64,000 nt of DNA, taken from the NCBI GenBank assembly GCA_024742355.1, contig JANSYM010000002.1, forward strand, positions 365,364-429,363. The letters run 5' to 3'. Below the pieces are notes generated by a model, which was given only the letters and a program-made list of their open reading frames with translations, was not told the DNA's origin and searched no databases. Positions within the stretch are counted from its first letter, which is position 1. Each line of letters opens with the position of its first letter. The DNA is from Hyphomonadaceae bacterium (GTDB lineage Bacteria; Pseudomonadota; Alphaproteobacteria; Caulobacterales; Hyphomonadaceae). Shown one piece after another: positions 28,082 through 36,199 of the stretch. The position numbers and the translations under genes were made by a program.

Positions 28082-28851
28082 ATCAATCCCGCCAGAGGCG
28101 ACGACGGGTCTGCATAACGTTTGCGGCCCATGCGCCCGGCAAGATAGGCCTCGCGCCCAGCAATCACCGCGTGCTTCATCGCCGTCGCCATCCGGATCGG
28201 ATCCTTGGCTTCGGCGATCGCCGTGTTCATCAACACGCCGTCACAGCCCAGCTCCATCGCTTGGGCTGCATCTGATGCCGTGCCGACCCCGGCATCAACA
28301 ATCACCGGCACGCGGGACTGTTCGACAATCAAGCGGATATTGAGCGGGTTTTGAATGCCCAGGCCAGAACCGATCAGGCTGCCCAGCGGCATGATCGCGG
28401 CGCAGCCAACATCTTCGAGCTTGCGCGCATAGACCGGATCGTCCGAACAATAGACCATGACCTCGAACCCGTCGGCGATCAGATCCTTGGCAGCGCTGAG
28501 CGTTTCTTCCATATCGGGGTAGAGCGTCTTCTGGTCCGACAACACTTCCAGCTTCACCAGGTCCCAGCCACCCGCCTCTCGGGCGAGACGCAGGGTGCGG
28601 ACCGCTTCCTCGGCGGTAAAACAGCCTGCCGTGTTCGGCAGATAGGTGAACTCCTTCGGAGAGACATGATCCTGCAGGCGGTCCTCATCCGGGTTGGACA
28701 GGTTTACCCGGCGCAGCGCCACGGTCACCATTTCCGCGCCAGCCGCGCGGGCGGCCTCGGCGTTCTGGGCGTAGCTGGCATATTTACCAGTGCCGATGAT
28801 CAGGCGTGAGTTGAAGGTCCGTCCAGCGACGGTCAAGGGCGTATCAGTCAT
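28078..28851 (-). CDS. thiG: thiazole synthase ThiG
   Basis: A 257-residue TIM barrel that joins deoxyxylulose 5-phosphate, dehydroglycine and ThiS-thiocarboxylate into thiamine's thiazole phosphate. Seen: [71 protein letters not shown] (imine-forming lysine in this region), [32 protein letters not shown] and [33 protein letters not shown]. No thiS gene precedes it here. ThiO at 20.5 kb would supply dehydroglycine. Confidence 0.96.
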   Translation of the reverse strand: MTDTPLTVAGRTFNSRLIIGTGKYASYAQNAEAARAAGAEMVTVALRRVNLSNPDEDRLQDHVSPKEFTYLPNTAGCFTAEEAVRTLRLAREAGGWDLVKLEVLSDQKTLYPDMEETLSAAKDLIADGFEVMVYCSDDPVYARKLEDVGCAAIMPLGSLIGSGLGIQNPLNIRLIVEQSRVPVIVDAGVGTASDAAQAMELGCDGVLMNTAIAEAKDPIRMATAMKHAVIAGREAYLAGRMGRKRYADPSSPLAGLI

Positions 28852-28902
28852 GCTGCTCGCTTACCTCTGCGATTTCAGTTGAGCAAGTCACCGGGTGAGG
28901 CA

Positions 28903-29385
28903 CTATTCGTCGCGCTTATAGTCGCCTGAGACGCCGCCGGTTTTCTCCAGCAATCGAAGCCCCTCAATGGTCATCGATTTATCGACGGCTTTGAGCATGT
29001 CATAGAGCGTGAGCGCGGCGACGCCCGCGGCTGTCAACGCCTCCATCTCGACCCCGGTCTGACCAGTCGTGCGGGCTTCGGTCGTGACCCGCAAACACGT
29101 CTCTTCAATCCCAATACTCACATTGATCTTGTTCAGAGGCAGCGGGTGGCAAAGCGGGATGAGGTCGGCGGTCTTCTTGGCGCCCATTACCCCGGCGATT
29201 TCGGCGACGGTTATGACATCACCTTTCTTGGCCTGACCGCTACGAACCAGATCGAGCGTCTCCGGGGTCGCCAATAGCCTGGCTTCCGCTTTCGCCGTGC
29301 GTTGCGATTGAGGTTTGTCGCCGACATCGACCATGCGCGCACGGCCCTCCGCGTCGAGATGGGTCAGCTTGTTTCCGGTCGCCAT
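28903..29385 (-). CDS. moaC: cyclic pyranopterin monophosphate synthase MoaC
   Basis: 160 residues. Second step of molybdenum-cofactor synthesis (forms cyclic pyranopterin monophosphate). Family motifs seen: LTHLDAEGRARMVDVGDKPQSQRTA, GAKKTADLIPLCHPLPLNKI, TTGQTGVEMEALTAAGVAALTLYDMLKAVDKSM and the end KTGGVSGDYKR. It lies just downstream of moaB with one base between stop and start, its ribosome site (GGAGA) inside moaB. Confidence 0.96.
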   Translation of the reverse strand: MATGNKLTHLDAEGRARMVDVGDKPQSQRTAKAEARLLATPETLDLVRSGQAKKGDVITVAEIAGVMGAKKTADLIPLCHPLPLNKINVSIGIEETCLRVTTEARTTGQTGVEMEALTAAGVAALTLYDMLKAVDKSMTIEGLRLLEKTGGVSGDYKRDE

Positions 29386-29386
29386 G

Positions 29387-29947
29387 TCAGGTCTCCGTCA
29401 TTCGCGGGATGAGGTCGACCAGATTGCAGGGTCGATGGCGGCTGTCGAGCTGCCAGCGAATAATATTGTCCCAGCCATCCTTGCAGGCGCCGTTTGACCC
29501 CGGCAGGCAGAAAACCACCGTCCCGTTGGCAACGCCTGCGCAGGCCCGCGAGAGCAGTGTCGACAGGCCAACACTTTGATAGCTCACCATGTGCCAGACC
29601 GTATCAAAACCTTCGATCCGCTTTTCGAACAAGGGCGTGATCGCTTCATAGGTAATATCGCGGCCGGTCAGGCCGGTGCCGCCGGTTGAGATGATGGCAT
29701 CGACATTCGGGTCATCAATCCAGGACTTTACCTGCGCAGCGACCAAGTCGACCTCATCGCGCACCAGGCTTCGGTTGGCGACCGAATGGCCGGCTTCGAC
29801 AATCCGGTCAACGAGCAGCTGGCCGGACGTATCGGTCTCCGGGGTCCGCGTGTCCGAGACCGTCAGGACGGCGATATTTAACGATTGGAAATCGAATTCC
29901 GGATCAAGGCGCCCAGCAGGGGCCGGAAGGTCTGGCACATTCGTCAT
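29387..29947 (-). CDS. moaB: molybdenum cofactor protein B
   Basis: 186 residues of the MoaB/MogA fold, which adenylylates molybdopterin. Seen: NIAVLTVSDTRTPETDTSGQLLVDRIVEAGH (nucleotide side), VDAIISTGGTGLTGRDITYEAITPLFEKRIEGF and ANGTVVFCLPGSNGACKDGWDNIIRWQLD, all characteristic. Co-transcribed with moaC. The gene order moaB-moaC, with moeA nearby on the other strand, marks a molybdenum-cofactor neighbourhood. Confidence 0.94.
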   Translation of the reverse strand: MTNVPDLPAPAGRLDPEFDFQSLNIAVLTVSDTRTPETDTSGQLLVDRIVEAGHSVANRSLVRDEVDLVAAQVKSWIDDPNVDAIISTGGTGLTGRDITYEAITPLFEKRIEGFDTVWHMVSYQSVGLSTLLSRACAGVANGTVVFCLPGSNGACKDGWDNIIRWQLDSRHRPCNLVDLIPRMTET

Positions 29948-30056
29948 GTTTGTGTCCTAATAGTCTTTAGTTTCAGACCGCTATTGCTAGTGTCTCTGGT
30001 TCAAGTTGGCCATCATTTAGTCAGGCGCAGCAGATGAAGCTTACAAGGCGGTCCCG

Positions 30057-30827
30057 ATGATCCTAGTGTGGCTCGTGGTCACATTTCTGGTGACGGCTGT
30101 TTTGTATTCCAGTGTCGGCTTTGGCGGCGGCTCGACCTATACGGCGCTATTGGTCTTTTCGGGCCTGCAAATCAGCCTCGTGCCGATCGTGTCCCTGGCC
30201 TGCAATCTCACGGTCACCAGCACCGGCACCTGGAAAGCACAAGGCGCTGGTCTGTACGAAGGCTCCGATGTCTGGCCGATCCTGGCATTCTCGGTTCCGG
30301 CGGCTTTCCTGGGCGGATTGACGCCGATAGGCGATCAAAACCTGATCATCCTGCTCGGCTTGTCGTTACTCTTTGCGAGCTTGCATCTCGGTTGGAACGC
30401 CCTGCACTCAGCAACGGACGGCTCGCGTCCTTCGCCTGTCCGCTCGCGTTGGATAGCTCCGGTCGTTGGTGCCGGGATTGGATACTTATCAGGCCTGGTC
30501 GGCATTGGCGGCGGCATTTTCCTGGCGCCGGTTCTGCACATGCTGAACTGGAACAGCCCGCGCAAGATTGCGGCCCTGGCGACGGCTTATATTGCGGCCA
30601 ACTCATTGGCCGGGCTCGTCGGAAAGACAATTGCCCTGGCTGACAGGCACGATCTTTCGCAAGTCCTCGCGTTCTGGCCGCTCGTTCCGGCAGTCCTGAT
30701 CGGCAGCTGGATCGGGCACAGATTTATGCTGGGCATCTTTCCCGAACGGCTTGTCAAAGGTCTGACTGCGGTGCTGATTATAGTTGTTGCCGTGCGGCTC
30801 CTGCTGCGCGGATTTGGAGGATCCTGA
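30057..30827 (+). CDS. TauE/SafE-family sulfite/anion exporter
   Basis: 256 residues, about eight membrane segments with the TauE/SafE pattern: N-terminal SSVGFGGGSTYTALLV and its repeat in the second half GLVGIGGGIFLAPVLHMLN, two inverted halves of DUF81. The family exports sulfite, sulfoacetate or other small anions from the cytosol. The moeA start codon overlaps its stop region, so both are one transcript. Substrate unknown; a link to molybdenum enzymes such as sulfite oxidase is speculation. Confidence 0.88.
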   Translation: MILVWLVVTFLVTAVLYSSVGFGGGSTYTALLVFSGLQISLVPIVSLACNLTVTSTGTWKAQGAGLYEGSDVWPILAFSVPAAFLGGLTPIGDQNLIILLGLSLLFASLHLGWNALHSATDGSRPSPVRSRWIAPVVGAGIGYLSGLVGIGGGIFLAPVLHMLNWNSPRKIAALATAYIAANSLAGLVGKTIALADRHDLSQVLAFWPLVPAVLIGSWIGHRFMLGIFPERLVKGLTAVLIIVVAVRLLLRGFGGS

Positions 30828-32018
30828 GTGATTTCGCGCATTGAAGCCTTGCAGCACATCGCCGCCATGCCGCCGATCGATGAGGTTGAGTCCGTCCCCT
30901 TGCAGGCCGGCACTGGGCGAACGCTCGCCGAACCCGTGGTCGCGCGGCACACCCATCCGCCTGAAAACATGTCGGCGATGGATGGCTATGCGGCGCGGAT
31001 CGAAGATTGCACCCTCGGGAACGCGCTCACGGTCATTGGAGAGGCCGCAGCCGGGCATCCTTTCGGCGGGACCATCGGTGCGGGTGCGTGCGTTCGGGTC
31101 TTTACCGGCTCGGTCATCCCGGACGGCGCCGATCATGTCATCATCCAGGAAGATGTTGAGCGGACCGGCGACGAGATCACAATTCGCGATCCGCAAGGAT
31201 CGTCCCGGCACATCCGTGCGGCTGGCGTGGATTTCCAATCCGGCGATGTGTTGATTCCGAAAGGGCAGCGTCTGTCGGCGCGGCAGCTATCGATCTGCGC
31301 AGCGGCAAACCTGGCTGATCTGCAAGCATACCGTGCGCCGCGCGTCGCCCTGCTCGCCAATGGTGATGAGCTCCGTCCGCCCGGCTCTGAACTTGGGCCC
31401 GGGCAGATCATTGCGTCGAACGAATATTCGCTGACCGCCTTGATTGAAGCCTGGGGTGGGTCTGTCATCAATCTCGGCATCGCCCCTGATGATCCGGCCG
31501 AGATCCGTTCGCGGATCGAGAGCGCCGATCAGGCGGACGTCTTCGTCCCCGTCGGTGGCGCTTCGGTCGGGGACCATGATCACATGAAAACAGTCTTCGC
31601 AGACCTGGGCTTTGAGCCGGTGTTCTCGAAAGTCGCTGTTCGTCCGGGCAAGCCAACCTGGATGTCGCGCGGTACGAACCAATTGGTCCTCGGCTTGCCG
31701 GGCAATCCGGCCTCGGCTTTGGTCTGCGCGCATTTGTTTCTCAAGCCGCTCCTGGCGCGACTGCTGGGAGGTGCCGATCTCGAAACGCGCATTCCCGCCG
31801 CGCTGCAGGCGCCGCTACGTGCGAACGGCTCCCGGGAATCCTTCCTGCGCGGGCGTATCGATTTTTCAGAATCCGGAGCGCGCGTGGTCACACCAGCCAG
31901 CAATCAGGACAGCTCGCTGCTGTCGCCATTCGTCACGGCGAACGTGCTCATTCACCGCGCGGTCGATGCACCAGCGTGCGCCGTCGGCGACGTGGTGGAT
32001 TGCGTCTTGCTCGATTAG
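30828..32018 (+). CDS. moeA: molybdopterin molybdenumtransferase MoeA
   Basis: 396 residues, starting with GTG directly after the permease stop (GGAGGATCC as ribosome site). MoeA inserts molybdate into adenylylated molybdopterin. Seen: NMSAMDGYAARIEDC (active-site DGYA), VFTGSVIPDGADHVIIQEDVE, QGSSRHIRAAGVDFQSGDVLIPKGQRL, ALLANGDEL, IIASNEYSLTALIEAWGGSVINLGIAPDD, VPVGGASVGDHDHMKTVFADLGFEPVFSKVAVRPGKPTW and VLGLPGNPASALVCAHLF. Works with MoaB and MoaC encoded upstream. Confidence 0.95.
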   Translation: MISRIEALQHIAAMPPIDEVESVPLQAGTGRTLAEPVVARHTHPPENMSAMDGYAARIEDCTLGNALTVIGEAAAGHPFGGTIGAGACVRVFTGSVIPDGADHVIIQEDVERTGDEITIRDPQGSSRHIRAAGVDFQSGDVLIPKGQRLSARQLSICAAANLADLQAYRAPRVALLANGDELRPPGSELGPGQIIASNEYSLTALIEAWGGSVINLGIAPDDPAEIRSRIESADQADVFVPVGGASVGDHDHMKTVFADLGFEPVFSKVAVRPGKPTWMSRGTNQLVLGLPGNPASALVCAHLFLKPLLARLLGGADLETRIPAALQAPLRANGSRESFLRGRIDFSESGARVVTPASNQDSSLLSPFVTANVLIHRAVDAPACAVGDVVDCVLLD

Positions 32019-32040
32019 GCGTGCACCAGACGGCGCGCCG

Positions 32041-32928
32041 CTAGATCTCGCCGCGCACCCGGCGCATGACGCCGGAGAAGTCCAGTCCGGCAAAGCCGTC
32101 TTCGTCGAGCTTAGCGTAAATCGCTTCCGCTTGTGCGCCGAGCGGTGTGGACGCGTCGATACCGCCAGCTGCTTGCTGGGCAAGGCGCAAATCCTTGAGC
32201 ATCATCGCGACGGCGAATCCCGGCTGATAATCATTATTGGACGGCGCCGCCGGAACCGGACCGGGCGACGGGCAGTATTTGGTCATCGACCAGCACTGGC
32301 CTGAGGCCGTGGACGAGATGTCGAAAAAGGTCTGCGCATCAAGGCCAAGTTTTTCGGCGAGATTGAACGCCTCGCAGGTGCCGATCATGGAGATACCGAG
32401 CAGCATATTATTGGCGATCTTGGCGACTTGCCCATTTCCGGCGCCGCCCGCGTGAACAACATTTGCGCCCATAATGTCGAGCACAGGACTGGCGCGTTCG
32501 AACGCGGCATCCGGGCCACCGACCATGAAGGTGAGACTGCCGGCATTGGCGGCAGCGGTGCCGCCGGACACCGGCGCATCGACCATCAGGAACCCGCCAT
32601 CAGATGCTTTGCCTGCGGCCTCGCGCGCCTCGTCCACGGAGATGGTCGAGCAGTCGATGAAGAGTGTCCCGGCCGCCGCATGACTGGCAATACCGCCATC
32701 GCCAAAATAGACCGACAGGACGTGCTTGCCGGCGGGCAGCATGGTGACCACGGTCTCGGCGCCGTCAGCGACTTCTGCCAACGACGATGCCGCAGAGGCG
32801 CCTGCGGCGACCGCCGCTGCAACCGCTTCTGCATTCAGATCGAAGGCGCGCACATCATGGCCTGCGCCGACCAGATTCGCGCACATGCCAGCGCCCATAT
32901 TGCCGAGGCCGATAAAACCGATTTTCAT
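32041..32928 (-). CDS. mmsB: 3-hydroxyisobutyrate dehydrogenase
   Basis: 295 residues, NAD-dependent; converts 3-hydroxyisobutyrate to methylmalonate semialdehyde in valine breakdown. Seen: MKIGFIGLGNMGAGMCANLVGAGHDVRAFD (Rossmann fold), DAPVSGGTAAANAGSLTFMVGG (substrate loop), GNGQVAKIANNMLLGISM with the catalytic lysine, and FQPGFAVAMMLKDLRLAQQAA-like 'YQPGFAVAMMLKDLRLAQQAAGG'. The ATG at 32928 (GGAGAA eight bases upstream) is chosen over the frame from 32982, which adds an unstructured tail. Related hydroxyacid dehydrogenases share this fold. It sits alone, with no valine-pathway genes nearby. Confidence 0.85.
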   Translation of the reverse strand: MKIGFIGLGNMGAGMCANLVGAGHDVRAFDLNAEAVAAAVAAGASAASSLAEVADGAETVVTMLPAGKHVLSVYFGDGGIASHAAAGTLFIDCSTISVDEAREAAGKASDGGFLMVDAPVSGGTAAANAGSLTFMVGGPDAAFERASPVLDIMGANVVHAGGAGNGQVAKIANNMLLGISMIGTCEAFNLAEKLGLDAQTFFDISSTASGQCWSMTKYCPSPGPVPAAPSNNDYQPGFAVAMMLKDLRLAQQAAGGIDASTPLGAQAEAIYAKLDEDGFAGLDFSGVMRRVRGEI

Positions 32929-33018
32929 GAGTGCGTTCTCCGTAAGCATTGCAGCAAACGGAGATACGCCAGCGGCGCGCATTTGTAAAAATCTTGACCC
33001 GTGACGCGCTGACGCGGC

Positions 33019-33915
33019 TTAGAAACGCATCGCTTTCATCGCATCATAGCTGGTCTGGACGGACTCTTTGAAAGGGCGCGGTGGGTTATCGTGCTCGGCG
33101 ATGAAATATTCCATGCCCGAGATCTCGTTCTCCGCGAAATAGGATTCAAATGGTAGCTCGCCCTGCCCGACATTGACCATCAGGGCCTGAACAATGGTCG
33201 GGAAGTCGACGCTGGTGCGATACGGGCTCGCGTCTCCAGCGAGGTCCTTGACGTGGCACATCTTGAAACGGCCAGGATTGGCTTTGAACAGCGCCGGAAT
33301 GTCCTTGCCCGTCAACGCCGCCCAGAACAGGTCCAGCTCGAATGTGACGAGATCAGGATCGGTTTCAGCGAGCAGGATATCCATGCCCTGTTGCCCATCC
33401 CCCAGATCGAAGAATTCGAACTGATGATTGTGATACCCGACTTTCACACCTGCAGGCTTCATTGCTTCGGCGGCCCGATTCATCATCTCGGCGTGGGCCT
33501 TGTAGTCATCCAGTCCGCGTTGGTCATCATTGATCCAGGGCAGGATCGCATAGTCACAGCCCAGGACATTGCAGACACCGGCCACTTCTTCCGGCCGCGT
33601 GGCCAGACTGTCATAGTCGACATGCGTGATCGGCGCCGGCAAGCCAATATCATCGAGCAAGGTACGTAGCTCCGAAGGCGGGCGATCCATGAAGTTTCGA
33701 CCGTTCAGCTCGACATAATCATAGCCGACATCCTTGATCATCTGGAAGGTGCCGACAAAGTCTTCGCCCATGGCTTCGCGCAAGGTGTAGGTCTGGATAC
33801 CGATCTTATCCATCTGGCGCGATGCGGCGGCCGGCGTATTGGAGCCTGACCCACACGCGGCCAACGTCATGAACGCGCCCGACGCGCCGAGGAAATGTCT
33901 TCTGTTCAGGGTCAT
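33019..33915 (-). CDS. Tat-exported sugar isomerase/epimerase-family protein (TIM barrel)
   Basis: 298 residues. The N-terminus NRRHFLGASGAFMTLAACGS is a twin-arginine signal with a lipobox-like LAAC, so it should reach the periplasm or a membrane. The body is an AP-endonuclease-2-type TIM barrel: GIQTYTLREAMGEDFVGTFQMIKDVGYDYVEL, GVKVGYHNHQFEFFDL, VTFELDLFWAALTGKDIP, KMCHVKDLAG and the metal-ligand residues in those strands. Exported members of this family are known as lyases or hydrolases for 3-keto-glycosides. Last gene of the leftward operon, overlapping the GMC oxidoreductase by 4 bases. Enzyme activity is inferred. Confidence 0.78.
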   Translation of the reverse strand: MTLNRRHFLGASGAFMTLAACGSGSNTPAAASRQMDKIGIQTYTLREAMGEDFVGTFQMIKDVGYDYVELNGRNFMDRPPSELRTLLDDIGLPAPITHVDYDSLATRPEEVAGVCNVLGCDYAILPWINDDQRGLDDYKAHAEMMNRAAEAMKPAGVKVGYHNHQFEFFDLGDGQQGMDILLAETDPDLVTFELDLFWAALTGKDIPALFKANPGRFKMCHVKDLAGDASPYRTSVDFPTIVQALMVNVGQGELPFESYFAENEISGMEYFIAEHDNPPRPFKESVQTSYDAMKAMRF

Positions 33916-35612
33916 AGCGATCCGTCCTTCATGAGTTCAGCAGCATGGTTCGCGGCGCGCGCCGAGAAGGCCATATAGGTTAGCGATGGGTTCTGGCAGC
34001 CGCCTGAAGCCATGAACGAGCCATCGGTGATGAACAGGTTCGGCACGTCCCAGGACTGGTTCCAGCTATTCAGCACGGAGGTCGATGGATCGCGCCCCAT
34101 ACGCGCCGTTCCCATTTCGTGGATGCCGATCCCGGGCGGTGCCGGTTCCGCTGTTTCCGGATCATCTGTCTGAATGTCGATGCCGCCAGCGGCTTCCAGC
34201 ATGGCCCGCGTATCGCGAATGGCCTGGCGCACCATGTTGCGCTCATTATCGCCCCAGCGCACGTCGAGGACCGGCACAGGGAAGCCCCATTGATCGGTCT
34301 TGTTGGCATGCATGCGGACATGGTTTTGCTCATTCGGCAGCACTTCGCCAAACGCCACCATGCCGATGCGCCATGGCCCGGGAGACTGTGCCGCCGCCTT
34401 GAAGTCAGCGCCGACGCCTTCCTTGTTCATGGAACTCCACCAGCGCTCGCGCATGGCGCCGCCCTGATAGCCAAATCCGCGGACAAAGCCTTCAGCTTCT
34501 TCGGTATGGTTGCGGAAGCGCGGGATGTAGAACCCGTTCGGGCGGCGGCCGAATGTGTGCTTGTCGAGATTGCCTGGCAAGATGGCCGACCCGCTCGCAC
34601 CGGAATGGTGGTCCATCATGTTCTTGCCAACCTGCCCGGAACTGTTGGCGAGCCCGTTCGGGGCGCCATCCGAGGCTGAGTTCAGCAAGATCATCGTGGT
34701 CGGGATCGTGCCAGCATTCAGGAACACAACGCGCGCCGTGATGACCCGGCTTTCGCCCGAGGCAATGTCGACGGTTTCGACACCGGTGGCACGTCCGGTC
34801 GCTTCATCAATGATGACTTTGTGGACCGCCGTGTCCGGGATCAGGGTCATGTTCCCGGTCCGCCGCGCCGCTGGCAGAGTCGCAGAATTGGAGCTGAAAT
34901 AAGCGCCAAAACTACAGCCCTGGAAACAATGGTTGCGCGCCTGGCAACGCCCACGCCCGAGATCCATCTGTTCCTGGGTCGGCTCGGTCAGGTTTGCGAC
35001 CCGACCTGGAATCACGTGCCGCCCCGGGAATGAACCTTCGACGGCGGCCTTGAAATCGAGTTCAGCGCAGGTCAGGTCATGCGGCGGCTGGAACACGCCG
35101 TCCGGCAGAATGTCCAGCCCTTCCATCGAGCCAGAGATGCCCGCAAACCGTTCGACATAATCATACCAGGGCTTGAGATCGGCGTAGCGCACGGGCCAGT
35201 CCACACCATGGCCGTCACGCGCATTGGCCTCGAAATCGATCTCGGACATGCGGTAGCTCTGACGGCCCCACATGATGGAGCGACCGCCTTCATGATAGCC
35301 GCGCAACCAGCGGAAATCCGTGCCCTCCGCGGTTTCGTACGGATGCTCCTTGTCCTTGACCCAGAACTGGCGGGTGAAGGTCTGGAAGGCGTACACCTCC
35401 GATTGGATCGGATAGTCCTCACGGTCCTTGTCGGTCTTGCGATTGAGGTGCTCAACATCCCATGGATCGATGAAATCAGTATAGTCCTTTTCGACCGTGA
35501 CTTTGCGGCCGCGTTCGATCACGCCAACCTTGAAGCCCTGTTCGCTCATCTCCTTGGCGACCCAGCCGCCGGACATGCCCGACCCAACTACTAATACGTC
35601 AAAATCTGCCAT
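33912..35612 (-). CDS. GMC-family oxidoreductase (LacA / glycoside 3-dehydrogenase-like)
   Basis: 566 residues, FAD-dependent. Seen: FDVLVVGSGMSGGWVAKEMSEQGFKVGVIERG (FAD fold), RWLRGYHEGGRSIMWGRQSYR, NHCFQGCSFGAYFSSNSATLPAARRTGN, FLNAGTIPTTMILLNSA and the C-terminal FITDGSFMASGGCQNPSLTYMAFSARAANHA with a late Asn, typical of GMC. It has no signal of its own, but the gene just upstream encodes a Tat-exported subunit-3-like protein that could carry it out, as in the Caulobacter lacABC lactose oxidase. It likely oxidises a sugar C3 hydroxyl; the acceptor is not visible, and no cytochrome c gene is in this operon. Confidence 0.84.
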   Translation of the reverse strand: MADFDVLVVGSGMSGGWVAKEMSEQGFKVGVIERGRKVTVEKDYTDFIDPWDVEHLNRKTDKDREDYPIQSEVYAFQTFTRQFWVKDKEHPYETAEGTDFRWLRGYHEGGRSIMWGRQSYRMSEIDFEANARDGHGVDWPVRYADLKPWYDYVERFAGISGSMEGLDILPDGVFQPPHDLTCAELDFKAAVEGSFPGRHVIPGRVANLTEPTQEQMDLGRGRCQARNHCFQGCSFGAYFSSNSATLPAARRTGNMTLIPDTAVHKVIIDEATGRATGVETVDIASGESRVITARVVFLNAGTIPTTMILLNSASDGAPNGLANSSGQVGKNMMDHHSGASGSAILPGNLDKHTFGRRPNGFYIPRFRNHTEEAEGFVRGFGYQGGAMRERWWSSMNKEGVGADFKAAAQSPGPWRIGMVAFGEVLPNEQNHVRMHANKTDQWGFPVPVLDVRWGDNERNMVRQAIRDTRAMLEAAGGIDIQTDDPETAEPAPPGIGIHEMGTARMGRDPSTSVLNSWNQSWDVPNLFITDGSFMASGGCQNPSLTYMAFSARAANHAAELMKDGSL

Positions 35613-35615
35613 TGT

Positions 35616-36188
35616 TCAGGTCGCCCACGTTTTCGGAAAATCAGAGAGAGGCACACAGCCGATCCACTCGCCCGGCACCGGTTCATAAGCGAGTTCCTCG
35701 CTCGCACCCGGTTCAGACATGTAATAGGCCGGCACCACGGTCGCTTTCAGGTCGCGATAGAACCCATCCTCAACCTCGCCCGCGAATACGCGCGCGTCAT
35801 AGCTGCCGAGCACAGCTTCGCGCTCGCTCGGCGACATACTGGTGAAGGCCGCGCCATCAGAGCTTGTCAGGCTCGTTGCCAGTGTATCGAGACCGGTCTG
35901 CCAGTATTGCTGATACTCCGTGTCGCCCCAGTCTGTGACCAGACTTTGCAAGACGTCCGGCACGCCGGCCTGCACGGCGCCGGCTGTCTCGGTCTGCGGA
36001 ATAATCGTTTGCGCGACCGCCGCGATGAGCGCCATTTGCTCGGCATTGAGGAGGCCGGGCGCCGGGTTGGACAATTGCCCGGACGGTGCTTCTTCCGCGC
36101 CGCCGCACGCAGCCAGGCCACCCACGGCTGAAAGGGCGATCAATCCCTGAAAAACCTGCCGTCTCTGTAGCATTAGATCATCAATCAT
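35616..36188 (-). CDS. gluconate 2-dehydrogenase subunit 3-like Tat lipoprotein
   Basis: 190 residues, family of the small subunit of sugar dehydrogenases (LacC-like). The N-terminus MLQRRQVFQGLIALSAVGGLAACGG is a twin-arginine signal ending in a lipobox (LAAC). A helical body follows (LNAEQMALIAAVAQTIIPQTETAGAVQAGVPDVLQSLV). The ATG at 36188 is favoured by AAGGAGG upstream, over a TTG at 36203. It is encoded directly upstream of the GMC oxidoreductase (3-base gap) and probably exports and anchors it. The start lies 12 bases inside the region after the MFS stop. Confidence 0.85.
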   Translation of the reverse strand: MIDDLMLQRRQVFQGLIALSAVGGLAACGGAEEAPSGQLSNPAPGLLNAEQMALIAAVAQTIIPQTETAGAVQAGVPDVLQSLVTDWGDTEYQQYWQTGLDTLATSLTSSDGAAFTSMSPSEREAVLGSYDARVFAGEVEDGFYRDLKATVVPAYYMSEPGASEELAYEPVPGEWIGCVPLSDFPKTWAT

Positions 36189-36199
36189 CAGGACCTCCT

